Position numbers and translations under genes: made by a program
Shown here: positions 52,033 to 61,500 of the stretch, piece by piece
Layout of the letters: each line of letters starts with the position of its first letter
Position numbering within the stretch: the first letter of the stretch is position 1
NCBI RefSeq assembly: GCF_020215645.1
Contig: NZ_CP084058.1
Location: forward strand, 8,618,001 to 8,682,000
From: Nonomuraea gerenzanensis
GTDB lineage: Bacteria > Actinomycetota > Actinomycetes > Streptosporangiales > Streptosporangiaceae
Direction: 5' to 3'
Length of the DNA: 64,000 bases
The notes under the pieces: generated by a model
What the model was told of the DNA's origin: nothing
The model's database searches: none
The model's input: only the letters and a program-made list of their open reading frames with translations

Positions 52033-52305
52033 ATGGAGACCAAGGAATGGACCGTGCGCATCTCGTTGACCGAGACCGGCGACGACACCTCGGCTCAGGC
52101 GACGCTGACCACCGCCAAGGGCGAGCACGTCACCGGCACCGGCCGGGCCCGCCGCAACCCCGCGGACCCGTCCAAGCCGGAGATCGGGGACGAGGTGGCC
52201 GCCTCCCGGGCGCTGGCGGACCTGGCGCAGCGCCTGGCCGTCATCGCCAATCACGACATCTCCGGATCCGCCGCCGACGCCGCGCCCCCCACCCGCTCGT
52301 GGTGA
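52033..52305 (+). CDS. DUF1876 family small protein
   Basis: 90 residues from ATG at 52033, with AAGGGGCGGG upstream. KEWTVRISLTETGDDTSAQA and RARRNPADPSKPEIGDEVAA, then SRALADLAQRL, match the DUF1876 family of small alpha-beta proteins found in actinobacteria, whose fold resembles dsRNA-binding domains. In several species these are stress- or dormancy-linked, but function is not known. C-terminal 15 residues are low complexity. Likely its own transcript or read-through from TetR. Confidence 0.88.
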   Translation: METKEWTVRISLTETGDDTSAQATLTTAKGEHVTGTGRARRNPADPSKPEIGDEVAASRALADLAQRLAVIANHDISGSAADAAPPTRSW

Positions 52306-52400
52306 CTCCACGCACCACAGGGAGCACGCCCGGCAGGATCAAAGATCAATCCCTGGGGTAACGTCCTGTCCGTCGCGCCGTCCGCACGAGGAGAGACCCC

Positions 52401-53270
52401 ATGATCCGCAAGGCCGTGATCCCGGTGGCCGGGCTGGGCACCCGGCTGCTGCCCCTGACCAAGGCGTTGCCGAAGGAGATGCTGCCGATCGGCGACAAGC
52501 CGGTCATCGAGCACACCATCCGCGAGCTCGTGGACTCCGGCATCGACGACATCACCATCGTCACCTCGGCGCGCAAGGACCTCGTCCAGCGGCACTTCGC
52601 CCCGGACGGCGACCTGGAGCGGGAGCTGCGCGCGGCCGGCAAGGACGACCTGGCCGACGCCGTGGCCGAGCTGTCGTCGCTGGCCCACATCACGTACCTG
52701 TACCAGCGCGGCCCGTACGGCAACGGCACGCCCGTGCTCAACGCCGCCCGGGTCATCGGCGACGAGCCCTTCATGGTGCTGTGGGCCGACGACGTGTTCG
52801 TGGCCGAGGTGCCCCGCGCCAGGCAGCTCAAGTCCGCCTACGAGGCCACGGGCGCCCCGGTGCTGGCCCTGATGCCGATGGAGGTCGAGGACGCCTCCCG
52901 CTACGGCGTGCCGATCGTCGAGGAGGACCTCGGCGGCGGGCGCCTGCGCATCTCGGGGCTGGTGGAGAAGCCGCGCCCGGAGGAGGCCCCCTCCCGGTAC
53001 GCCGCCATCGGCGGTTACGTCGTCACCCCGGGGGTGGTCGCCGAACTGGAGGCCGCCACGAGCCGCTGGCACGAGCACCCCGAGGGCGAGATCTACCTCA
53101 CCGACGCCCTGCACCGCCACGCCACCGCCAACCCGGTGTTCGGCCAGGTCATCGACGGCACCTGGTGGGACACCGGCTCCCCGCTCAACTACCTGCGGGC
53201 GCAGTTCGCCGCGGCGCTGGCCGATCCCGTCTACGGGCCGGAGCTGCGCAAACTGGCCCGGGAGAGCTAG
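52401..53270 (+). CDS. galU: UTP-glucose-1-phosphate uridylyltransferase
   Basis: 289 residues from ATG at 52401, with GAGGAGAG upstream. It makes UDP-glucose from glucose-1-phosphate and UTP for cell-wall and trehalose/glycan synthesis. Nucleotide motif VAGLGTRLLPLTKALPKEML (10-29) with GTR-LLP-TK and late VEKPRPEEAPSRYAAIGGYV and GTWWDTGSPLNYL are family hallmarks. Length is typical. It precedes the aldehyde dehydrogenase gene by 32 bases and probably shares a transcript. Confidence 0.95.
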   Translation: MIRKAVIPVAGLGTRLLPLTKALPKEMLPIGDKPVIEHTIRELVDSGIDDITIVTSARKDLVQRHFAPDGDLERELRAAGKDDLADAVAELSSLAHITYLYQRGPYGNGTPVLNAARVIGDEPFMVLWADDVFVAEVPRARQLKSAYEATGAPVLALMPMEVEDASRYGVPIVEEDLGGGRLRISGLVEKPRPEEAPSRYAAIGGYVVTPGVVAELEAATSRWHEHPEGEIYLTDALHRHATANPVFGQVIDGTWWDTGSPLNYLRAQFAAALADPVYGPELRKLARES

Positions 53271-53302
53271 CGTCTACGAAAGAACTTACGAGGAGGGCAC
53301 CG

Positions 53303-54841
53303 GTGAGCCGACAAATCGTTTCCATCGTGGGCGGCAAGGACGGGGAGGCCGCGAGCACGTACGAGTCGATCAACCCCGCCCGTACGGGCGAGGTGGTGGC
53401 GCGGGTCGGCCTGGCGGACGCACGGACGTTCGCGGCGGCCTGCCGCACCGCCAAGGAGGCGCAGCGCGAGTGGGCCAGGGTGCCCGCGCCGGTGCGCGGC
53501 CGGGTGATCGCCTCGATCGGGCGGCTGGTGGAGGCCAACACCGAGCGGCTGGCCAGGCTGGTGACCGAGGAGATCGGCAAGCCGTACGCCGAGGCGCTGG
53601 GCGAGGTCAGGGAGATCGTCGACACCTGCGACTTCTTCCTGGGCGAGGGCCGCAGGCTGTACGGGCAGACCGTGCCGTCGGAGATGCCGGACAAGAACCT
53701 GTTCACGTTCAGGAACCCCGTGGGCGTGGCCGCGGTCGTGACGGCGGGCAACTTCCCGGTGGCCGTCCCGTCGTGGTACCTCGTGCCGGCCCTGCTGTGC
53801 GGCAACGCCGTGGTGTGGAAGCCCGCCGAGTACGCCGCCGCCTCCGCGCACGCGCTGTTCCGGCTGTTCACGGCGGCGGGCCTGCCCGACGGCGTGCTGA
53901 ACCTCGTCTTCGCCGGCGGCACCGGCACCTTCGAGGGCCTGGAGCTGGCCCTCGAAGAGGGCACCGTGCAGAAGGTGGGCTTCACCGGCTCCAGCGAGGT
54001 GGGCAGAAAGATCGGCGAGCTGACCGGCCGCCACCTGCAGTCGGCCTGCCTGGAGCTGGGCGGCAAGAACCCGATGGTCATCATGCCGGACGCCGACCTC
54101 GACCTGGCCGTCGAGGGCGCGCTGTTCTCCGGCTTCGGCACCGCCGGCCAGCGCTGCACCAGCCTCGGCACGGTGATCGTGCACGAGAGCGTGCACGACG
54201 AGTTCGTGCGGCGCTTCGCGCGGGCGGTCGGCGCGGCCAGGATCGGCGACCCGGAGCAGGACGTGCTGGCGGGCCCGCTGCTGGACACGAAGTTCGCCGA
54301 CCGGTACGAGGAGTACCTGACCTGGATCGAGCCGCACCACCAGGTCGTCACCGGCGCCACCGGCCGGATCACCAAGGACAACCCGCGCGGCGACTTCGAC
54401 GGCGGCGACGGGCTCTACTACCACCCGGTCGTGGTGGACGGCGTGCGGCCGGGCGACCGGCTGTTCATGGAGGAGACGTTCGGCCCGATCGTGGGCGTGA
54501 CCGCGTTCTCCACCCTGCAGGAGGCGCTCGACCTGGCCAACCTGCCCGGTTACGGCCTGTCGAGCTCCATCTACACCACCGACCCGCAGCACGCCTTCCG
54601 CTTCCGTGAGGGCATCTCGGCCGGCATGGTCAGCGTCAACAACTCCACCTCGGGCGCCGAGGCGCACCTGCCGTTCGGCGGCAACGGCAAGTCGGGCAAC
54701 GGCAGCCGCCAGTCCGGCATGTGGGTGCTCGACCAGTTCACCCGCTGGCAGGCGATGAACTGGGACCACTCGGGCCGCCTGCAGAAGGCGCAGATGGACG
54801 TGGCGGAGATCGTCCCCGATCTGGACTTCCGCCTGGCATGA
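53303..54841 (+). CDS. Aldehyde dehydrogenase family protein
   Basis: 512 residues from GTG at 53303 (AGGAGG six to eight bases upstream). NAD-dependent oxidation of an aldehyde to an acid. Motifs: AGNFPVAVPSWYLVPALLCG and VWKPAEYA, GFTGSSEVGRKI, catalytic Glu in LELGGKNPM, catalytic Cys in GTAGQRCTSLG, and EETFGPIVGV. The GQRCT form occurs in ALDH7-like (aminoadipic semialdehyde) and related enzymes. Physiological substrate is unknown. It ends at a strong terminator shared with glnII. Confidence 0.92.
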   Translation: MSRQIVSIVGGKDGEAASTYESINPARTGEVVARVGLADARTFAAACRTAKEAQREWARVPAPVRGRVIASIGRLVEANTERLARLVTEEIGKPYAEALGEVREIVDTCDFFLGEGRRLYGQTVPSEMPDKNLFTFRNPVGVAAVVTAGNFPVAVPSWYLVPALLCGNAVVWKPAEYAAASAHALFRLFTAAGLPDGVLNLVFAGGTGTFEGLELALEEGTVQKVGFTGSSEVGRKIGELTGRHLQSACLELGGKNPMVIMPDADLDLAVEGALFSGFGTAGQRCTSLGTVIVHESVHDEFVRRFARAVGAARIGDPEQDVLAGPLLDTKFADRYEEYLTWIEPHHQVVTGATGRITKDNPRGDFDGGDGLYYHPVVVDGVRPGDRLFMEETFGPIVGVTAFSTLQEALDLANLPGYGLSSSIYTTDPQHAFRFREGISAGMVSVNNSTSGAEAHLPFGGNGKSGNGSRQSGMWVLDQFTRWQAMNWDHSGRLQKAQMDVAEIVPDLDFRLA

Positions 54842-54843
54842 CG

Positions 54844-54879
54844 AGAGCGGGGCCCCTTCACGCGAAGGGGCCCCGCTCT
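54844..54879. terminator. Bidirectional rho-independent terminator between aldehyde dehydrogenase and glnII
   Basis: A perfect 16-bp stem, AGAGCGGGGCCCCTTC (54844-54859) and its reverse complement (54864-54879), closes on the four-base loop ACGC and is followed by TTT. It sits between the convergent stops at 54841 and 54890 and can stop transcripts from both directions. Confidence 0.92.
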
Positions 54880-54889
54880 TTCAGCGAGA

Positions 54890-55909
54890 TCAGACCTGGC
54901 CGGCCTTCTCCAGGGCCGCGCAGCAGGTGTTCACCAGCAGGCGGGTGACCACGTACGGGTCGACGTTGGCGTTCGGGCGGCGGTCCTCGATGTAGCCCTT
55001 CTTGTCCACCTCGACCTGCCACGGGATGCGCACGGAGGCGCCGCGGTTGGAGACGCCGTAGCTGTACTTGTTCCACGGGGCGGTCTCGTGGTGGCCGGTC
55101 AGGCGCAGCTCGATGTCGGCGCCGTACTGCGAGACGTGCTCCATCGGCTTGTCACCCTCGCCGAGCGCCTCGCACGCGGTGATGATGGCCTCGTAGCCCT
55201 CGCGCATGGCCTTGGTGGAGAAGTTGGTGTGCGCGCCGGCGCCGTTCCAGTCGCCGCGGGCGGGCTTGGCGTCGAGGGTGGCCTCCACGCCGTACTCCTC
55301 GGCGGTCCGGTAGAGCAGGTAGCGGGCGACCCACAGGTGGTCGGCGACCTCGAGGGGGCCCGCCGGGCCGACCTGGAACTCCCACTGGCCGGGCATGACC
55401 TCGGCGTTGATGCCGGAGATCGCCAGACCGGCGGCGAGGCAGCGGTCGAGGTGCAGCTCGACGATCTCGCGGCCGAACACGGCCTCGGCGCCGACACCGC
55501 AGTAGTAGTGGCCCTGCGGGGCGGGGAAGCCGCCCTCGGGGAAGCCGAGCGGGCGGCTGCCCTTGAAGAAGGTGTACTCCTGCTCGATACCGAACCAGGA
55601 CTCCTGCGCGGCGTACTGCTCGGCGATCGGGCGGAGCAGGGCGCGGGTGTTGCTGACGTGCGGCTCGCCGTTGATCTCCTCGACCTCGCACAGGACGAGC
55701 TTGTTCGCGCCGCCGCGGATCGGGTCGGGGCAGACGAACACCGGGCGGAGCACGCGGTCCGACGAGTGGCCCTCGGCCTGGTTGGTGCTGGATCCGTCGA
55801 AGCCCCAGACCGGAGGCTCGGCCCCGTCGGCAAGGATCTTCGTCTTCGAGCGCAGCAGAGCGGTGGGCTCGGTGCCGTCGATCCAGATGTACTCAGCCTT
55901 GTAGCTCAC
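54890..55909 (-). CDS. glnII: Glutamine synthetase type II
   Basis: 339 residues from GTG at 55909 with AAAGGA five bases upstream; an earlier ATG is rejected as the conserved protein begins SYKAEYIWIDGTEPT here. It makes glutamine from glutamate, ammonia and ATP. Type II features: WGFDGSSTNQAEGHSSDRVL, FGIEQEYTFFKG, NAEVMPGQWEFQVGP and GDWNGAGAHTNFSTKAMR. This eukaryote-like enzyme occurs alongside GlnA in actinomycetes and rhizobia. No adenylylation loop is expected. I looked for a GlnR box in the 210-base upstream region and saw only weak matches. Confidence 0.96.
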   Translation of the reverse strand: MSYKAEYIWIDGTEPTALLRSKTKILADGAEPPVWGFDGSSTNQAEGHSSDRVLRPVFVCPDPIRGGANKLVLCEVEEINGEPHVSNTRALLRPIAEQYAAQESWFGIEQEYTFFKGSRPLGFPEGGFPAPQGHYYCGVGAEAVFGREIVELHLDRCLAAGLAISGINAEVMPGQWEFQVGPAGPLEVADHLWVARYLLYRTAEEYGVEATLDAKPARGDWNGAGAHTNFSTKAMREGYEAIITACEALGEGDKPMEHVSQYGADIELRLTGHHETAPWNKYSYGVSNRGASVRIPWQVEVDKKGYIEDRRPNANVDPYVVTRLLVNTCCAALEKAGQV

Positions 55910-56119
55910 GGCGGTCCTTTCGGGGTTTCTCTCAGCCACGCCGAGTCTTACGGACGGCCGTTTCCCGGTTTTTGCCCGAATGTGAACGCCATGTTAATCG
56001 CGGCGCGTCGTCACCTCTCCGACACGCCTCCGTCGCTGCGCCCCGGAGCCGCACGAGGGGACCGCCCTGCCCGCCGTCAGCCGCCGCGTCCTGACCCCGG
56101 CGAGCAGGCCCGGTCGGCT
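55910..56119. other. glnII upstream region
   Basis: 210 bases between the glnII start and the end of the DAO-type oxidase gene on the same strand. It holds the glnII promoter, with an AT-rich stretch at about 55965-55998. I see no convincing regulator site, terminator or gene. Confidence 0.5.
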
Positions 56120-57211
56120 CTAGGGCGCGAACGGCGCCAGCTCGGGCACCGGCTCGCCGCCCAGGATGGAGCGGGCCAGCGCGTCACCCGTGTACGGCGC
56201 CATCGTCAGCCCCGCCGCCCCGAACCCCGTCACCACGTGCAGCCCGTCCGTCCCCGGCAGCGGCCCGGCGATCGGCACCTGCTCCTGCGCCAGCGGCCGC
56301 AGCCCGACCCGCGTCTCGATGAGCGTCGCGTCCGCCAGCCCCGGCGCGATCCGCAACGCGTCGGACAGCACCTGCAGCTGCCCCCGCGCCGTCACCCGCG
56401 CGTCGAACCCGCTGCCCGTCTCCCTGGTCGCGCCCACCGCCACCCGCGAGTCGTCGAAGGCCACCAGGTAGTGGTGCGACAGCGGGTGCACCGACGGCCA
56501 GCCGCTGGTGTCGACGCCGTCGAGGCGCAGGTGGGAGATCTGGCCGCGCTGCGGCTCGACCGCCAGGCGCAGGCCGCGCGGCTCCAGCAGCTCGTCGGCC
56601 CAGGCGCCCGAGGCGACCAGCACGGCGTCGGCCGCCAGCAGGTCGGCGCCCACCTCCACCAGCGGCGGGCCCTGCGGGCGCAGCCTGGCCCGCCCGCGCA
56701 CCTGCCGGGCGCCGTAGCGGGCCGCGCCCTGGAGCAGCGCGTCGCGCATGGTGCGCCCGTCCACCCGGCCGCCGCCGGAGATGAACACGCCCTCCAGCGT
56801 GTCGGCGAGCACCGGGAACAGGGCGCGCACCTCGTCGTTGCCGATGCGCCGCACCTCGCCGACGACCGCGCCGGCGTCGCGGGCGCGCGCCTCGACGCGG
56901 GCCTGCGCCTCGTCCAGCAGGGCCGGGTCCTCGTGCACCAGCAGCTCGCCGTTGCGGCGGTAGTCGGTACGCTCCACGCCCGCCTCGGCCAGCAGCCCGA
57001 TCACCTCGGGATAGTAGGCGGCGCCGGCGGCGTACAGGTCGTAGAAGGGCCCCTCCACGGCGGAGGCCCACGGCGCGATGATGCCCGCGCTGGCGGCCGT
57101 GGCCTGCCCGGCCTCCCCCGAGTCGACGACCGTGACGGCCGCGCCCCTGCGGGACAGCGCGAAGGCGGCGCTCGCGCCCGCGATCCCGCTGCCGATGACG
57201 ATCACATGCAT
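56120..57211 (-). CDS. FAD-dependent oxidoreductase, D-amino-acid oxidase (DAO/ThiO-like) family
   Basis: 363 residues from ATG at 57211 (GGAAGGGG upstream). FAD motif VIGSGIAGASAAFALSRRG (5-23) at the N-terminus and the DAO C-terminal GLRPLAQEQVPIAGPLPG with VVTGFGAAGLTMAP. These enzymes oxidise the amine of glycine, sarcosine or D-amino acids; DAO-type dehydrogenases linked to D-amino acid use are also possible. The position upstream of glnII on the same strand could tie released ammonia to glutamine formation; inference only. Substrate cannot be determined. Confidence 0.9.
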   Translation of the reverse strand: MHVIVIGSGIAGASAAFALSRRGAAVTVVDSGEAGQATAASAGIIAPWASAVEGPFYDLYAAGAAYYPEVIGLLAEAGVERTDYRRNGELLVHEDPALLDEAQARVEARARDAGAVVGEVRRIGNDEVRALFPVLADTLEGVFISGGGRVDGRTMRDALLQGAARYGARQVRGRARLRPQGPPLVEVGADLLAADAVLVASGAWADELLEPRGLRLAVEPQRGQISHLRLDGVDTSGWPSVHPLSHHYLVAFDDSRVAVGATRETGSGFDARVTARGQLQVLSDALRIAPGLADATLIETRVGLRPLAQEQVPIAGPLPGTDGLHVVTGFGAAGLTMAPYTGDALARSILGGEPVPELAPFAP

Positions 57212-57324
57212 GATCCCCTTCCTACCGTACGGCGCATGGGCTCCCGCCCACCGGGTACCACCTGCCAGGACACGCGTTCGCAGTCGCCTCCCCCCACGAC
57301 GGCCGGCACACATGGAGCCTTGGA

Positions 57325-58497
57325 GTGCACGTATCCGCCGCGGTGTGGTGGCTGACGATCCTGGGGATCGTCGGGCTGCTGCTGTTCGACTTCTTCTTCC
57401 ACGTCCGCAAGTCGCACGTGCCCACGCTGCGCGAGGCGTCGATCTGGTCCGCCCTGTACGTCGGCATCGCCCTGCTGTTCGGCGTGGGGGTCTGGGTGTT
57501 CGGCGGCTCGGAGCCGGGGGCGGAGTACTTCGCCGGTTACGTGACGGAGAAGGCGCTGTCGGTCGACAACCTCTTCGTGTTCCTCGTGATCATGTCGAGC
57601 TTCAAGGTGCCGCGCGCCGACCAGCAGAAGGCGCTGCTGTTCGGCATCGTCTTCTCGCTGCTGGCCAGGAGCGGGTTCATCCTGGTCGGGGCGGCTCTGA
57701 TCAACATGTTCGCCTGGGTGTTCTACCTGTTCGGGCTCATCCTGCTGCTCACGGCGGGCAACCTGCTCAAGCCGGAGGGCGAGGAGAGCCACTCCCCCGA
57801 AAATCTCATGGTGCGCGTGGCGCGGCGGCTGCTGCGTACCAGTGACACCTACGACGGCGACAAGCTGTTCACCGTCCAGGACGGCAAGCGCGTCATGACG
57901 CCGATGCTGCTCGTCATGATCGCGATCGGCGGCACCGACATCCTGTTCGCGCTGGACTCCATCCCGGCCATCTTCGGCCTCACCCAGAACGTCTACCTCG
58001 TCTTCACCGCCACCGCTTTCTCCCTGCTGGGGCTGCGGCAGCTCTACTTCCTCATCGACGGGCTGCTGGACCGGCTGATCTTCCTCGCGTACGGCCTGGC
58101 GGTCATCCTGGCCTTCATCGGGGTGAAGCTGATCCTGCACGCGCTGCACGAGAACAACGTGCCGTTCATCAACGACGGCGAGCCGGTGCCGGTGGTGGAG
58201 ATCAGCACCGGCCTGTCCCTGTCGGTGATCATCGGTGTGCTGGCGATCACGATCGCGGCCTCGCTGTTCAGCGCGCGGGGGCGGGTGCAGAACACGGTGT
58301 CGATGGTGCGCAGGCTCGCTCAGGAGTACCTGGACGTCGAGCACGATCCCGAGCTGCGCGGGCAGCTCTTCGCCAGGCTGCTGGCCGAGGAGGAGCGGCT
58401 CAGGCGGCTGCCGGACAAGCACAGGAAGCTGATCCGCGGCGAGGACAAGCTGGCGGACCTGGTACGCCGCGCCCACGAGGAGCACAGCCGCGCGTGA
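57325..58497 (+). CDS. TerC family integral membrane protein
   Basis: 390 residues from GTG at 57325 with GGAG seven bases upstream; about eight membrane helices. TerC hallmarks are EKALSVDNLFVFLVIMSSFK (second and third helix) and ILFALDSIPAIFGLTQNVYL, with acidic residues in the membrane that coordinate Mn or other cations. TerC proteins export Mn2+ or help load Mn onto secreted enzymes; some members give tellurite resistance. A helical charged cytoplasmic tail of about 75 residues ends the protein (LAQEYLDVEHDPELRGQLFA). I looked for a yybP-ykoY Mn riboswitch upstream and did not find a convincing one. Confidence 0.92.
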   Translation: MHVSAAVWWLTILGIVGLLLFDFFFHVRKSHVPTLREASIWSALYVGIALLFGVGVWVFGGSEPGAEYFAGYVTEKALSVDNLFVFLVIMSSFKVPRADQQKALLFGIVFSLLARSGFILVGAALINMFAWVFYLFGLILLLTAGNLLKPEGEESHSPENLMVRVARRLLRTSDTYDGDKLFTVQDGKRVMTPMLLVMIAIGGTDILFALDSIPAIFGLTQNVYLVFTATAFSLLGLRQLYFLIDGLLDRLIFLAYGLAVILAFIGVKLILHALHENNVPFINDGEPVPVVEISTGLSLSVIIGVLAITIAASLFSARGRVQNTVSMVRRLAQEYLDVEHDPELRGQLFARLLAEEERLRRLPDKHRKLIRGEDKLADLVRRAHEEHSRA

Positions 58498-58545
58498 GGG
58501 CGCCGGGCGCGCGGGACGACGCCGGGCGCGCGCGAGGGGACACGA

Positions 58546-58581
58546 GCGGGCCGAGGCGCTCGCTGGAACGCCCCGGCCCGC
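58546..58581. terminator. Possible convergent terminator, TerC / FtsH-like
   Basis: GCGGGCCG (58546-58553) and CGGCCCGC (58574-58581) pair around an inner GGCG/CGCC stem. There is no T-tract, so strength is uncertain. It lies between convergent stops at 58497 and 58596. Confidence 0.4.
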
Positions 58582-58595
58582 ACGCGGTCCTGTGC

Positions 58596-61500
58596 TCAGG
58601 TACGGCGGTCGGTTCCGTTGCCGTCGTAACCGAGCAGCCGCATGGCCGTGTCGGGATCCATGGCCGCGGCCAGGAGCTGGGCCCTGGCGTGGGCCTGGTC
58701 ACGTTCCTGCTCCGCCTTGGCCTGCGCCGTACGGATGCCCTTGATCGCGACGAACGCCAGCCCGGCGCCCACGATCCCCGAGACGACCACCACGAACAGC
58801 AGGAGCAGCAGCCCCGGTGAGGCCACCCCGGACACCGCCGAGCCGGCGCCGTTGCCCCCGCCCAGCGTGCCCGTCACCGCGAGCGCCGCGATGATGGACA
58901 GCACCACGAGCCCGAGCAGGCTGGCGATCACCAGCCAGATCCGGCCCCCACCCCGCCGCTCAGGGGGCGGCGTGGCGGCGGGGGTGCTCACGACGACGGG
59001 GACCGCCGGCTGCACAGGAACCGGCGCCTGCGCGGTGCCGGCCCAGGGCACGAACTCCGGCCGATCCGGCTGCTCGGCAGCCGAACCAGCGGCCGATCCG
59101 GTGGGCGGCCCAGCAGCCGGTGCGGCGCCGGGCCCGGCAGGCGGCTCCTGCGCGAGCGGCACGGGCGCGCCCGCAGGCGGGGCCATGGGCGGCGGCGTGC
59201 CCGCCGGAGGCGGCGGCGCCTGGATCACGGGCGGCGACCCCGGCGGCGCCTGCATGACGGGCGACCCGGGCGGCGCCCCAGGCACCTGCATGACCGGCCC
59301 CACACCCCCCGGCGCAGGTTGCACGACCACCCCGGCGACAGTGAAGGCCCCCGGCACCGCCTGCACCGGCTCCTGGTGTCCGGGCAGCTCCCGCTCGATC
59401 CGGCTGTGCTCCTTGTGCGCCCTGACCGCGTCGCGGTGATACTCCTCCAGCTCCCGGTACAGCTCGTCGGAGGCGTAGATGCTGCCGTCGAGCAGCGGCC
59501 CCGGCTCCCTGCGGATGATGGCGACCACGTCGTCACCGTTGAGCGTCTTGTGCGTCTCCAGCGCGTGCGCCAGGCAGAGCACCTCCCTGCGATGCTCCTG
59601 CAGCAGCTCCTCGGTCTTCTCCAGCAGCCGCACCAGGTTGAACTCGATGCGCTCGCCCAGCACGTCGGGCGTCATGTCCTGCTGACGCCTGGCCGGCTCC
59701 CTGTCGGTGATGCCGATGGAGCCGCCGGCGCCCGGCTTGCGCACGGCCTTGCCGCCCATGATCTCCAGCTCCTGGAGGGCGGGCAGCGAGGTGACGCCCG
59801 AGCCCATCCCCCAGTACGACTCCATCATCGCCGTCAGGTACGTGGCGGAGTACAGGTCACCGGAGACGCCGGAGGAGTTGTCCTCACCGAAGAACATGCG
59901 CTCCCCGGCCAGTGAGGCCAGCGACACCATGATGTCGGCCTCGTGCTCGGACTTCCACCGGGTGAACTGGTCCTCGGGCTTGATCGAGGCGACCATGCCC
60001 AGGTAGTCGGCGCCCTTCTCGATGGTGGCGATGTCGATCTCGAGGTGGAAGCGGGTGACGTAGGCGACGACGGCGTGGCACGCCTCGTGCACGGCCACCG
60101 CGTGCCGCTCGCGCTCGATGTACTCGACGTCCTCCGGCGGGCCGAGCTGCTTGAGCCGCTTGGCGCGCAGCACGTCCGACCAGGTGATGATCTCGCGCCC
60201 GTCCCTGATGGCGGTGATGAGCGACTCGTTGACCAGGTCCTTGATCGTGGCGCCGGTGGCGTACGGGGTGATCGTGGCCAGCTTGTCGATCTGCTCGTGG
60301 GTGAGCTCGTGCGAGACCTTGTCGAAGTAGCCCTGGTAGGTGCGCACCCGCCCGGCCTTGGACGGGTAGCCGACCTTGTAGATGCGGTCGATGCGGCCCG
60401 GCCGCAGCAGCGCCTCGTCCAGCGCGTCGGGCCGGTTGGTGGCCATCATGACCAGGATGCGGTACTTGGGCGGCGGTTTGGGCCGCATGCCCAGCAGCCG
60501 GCGCACCAGCCGGTTGAAGAACCCGCGCGGCTTCTTCAGGCCGGACAGCTCGGTGAGCAGCGCCTGCAGCGTGCCGGGGTCGCCGCTGTTCATCATGCCC
60601 CCGCCCATCATGAAGCGGTTGCGCCGGCCCGGCTCCTCCTCGCCGCCGCGCCCGCCGCCGAAGGCGAGCAGCTGACGGGTGGCCTCGGACATGTAGGTCA
60701 TGCCGTGGCAGCCGTCGAAGCCCGAGGAGTGCCCGGCGAAGCCGCCGCCCTGCCCGGGCGGTCCCTGCTGGGCCAGCCTGCCGCGCTTGCCGAGGGAGTC
60801 GGCCTCGTCGAAGAAGACGATCACGCCGCCGTACCGGAGGGCCAGCTTGCGCAGCTTCCTGAACAGCGACTTGACCTTGAGGATGCCGATGCCCATGAAC
60901 ATGTTCGTGAACGCGCCCGGATCCACGAACACGTACGGCTTGCCGGTCTCACCGGCCACGGCCTCGGCCATGAGGGTCTTGCCGGTGCCCGGCGGGCCCC
61001 ACAGCAGCAGGCCGCTGGGGACGTACCCGCCGCGCCTCTCGATCTCGTCCGGCCGCTCCAGGAAGACGATGTTCTCCTGGACGCGCTCGACCACGTGGTC
61101 CTGCCCCCACACGTCGTGGAAGCGGGTCTTGATGTCGTCGGGGAAGTACGTCTCGACGCCGCCCCTGGACAGGAACCAGAACAGGCCGACGAACTGGATG
61201 ATGACGAAGAAGAACAGGAAGACGATCTGCAGGAAGAACGGCAGCGCCTGCCAGATCAGCGCCGGCGCCTGGAGCAGCGCGGTGAACGGGCTGACGTCCA
61301 GCACCGCCCCCAGCACCAGGGCGATCAGCGTGACGAAGAAGAGGATCTTCAGCGCGCGGGCGAGGCGGAAGCGCGTCCAGTCGTCGAAGCGGCGGTGCGT
61401 CCAGCGCTCGAACCCGCCGAAGACCTTCTGGCTCCAGAAGCGGTGGTAACCCGACCAGTGCTCGCTGACGAGGAAGTGCACCTGCCGCAGCAGCTCCGCG

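Noticed and set aside
55910..56119. GlnR operator upstream of glnII
   Set aside because: Only partial GTnAC/GAAAC-like words in the wrong spacing; not enough to call.
57212..57324. yybP-ykoY manganese riboswitch upstream of TerC
   Set aside because: The 113-base leader lacks the recognisable conserved loops of this riboswitch as far as I can judge by eye.
58501..58540. Tandem CGCCGGGCGCGCG words after the TerC gene
   Set aside because: Short, imperfect GC-rich duplication with no structural or functional indication beyond the possible terminator next to it.
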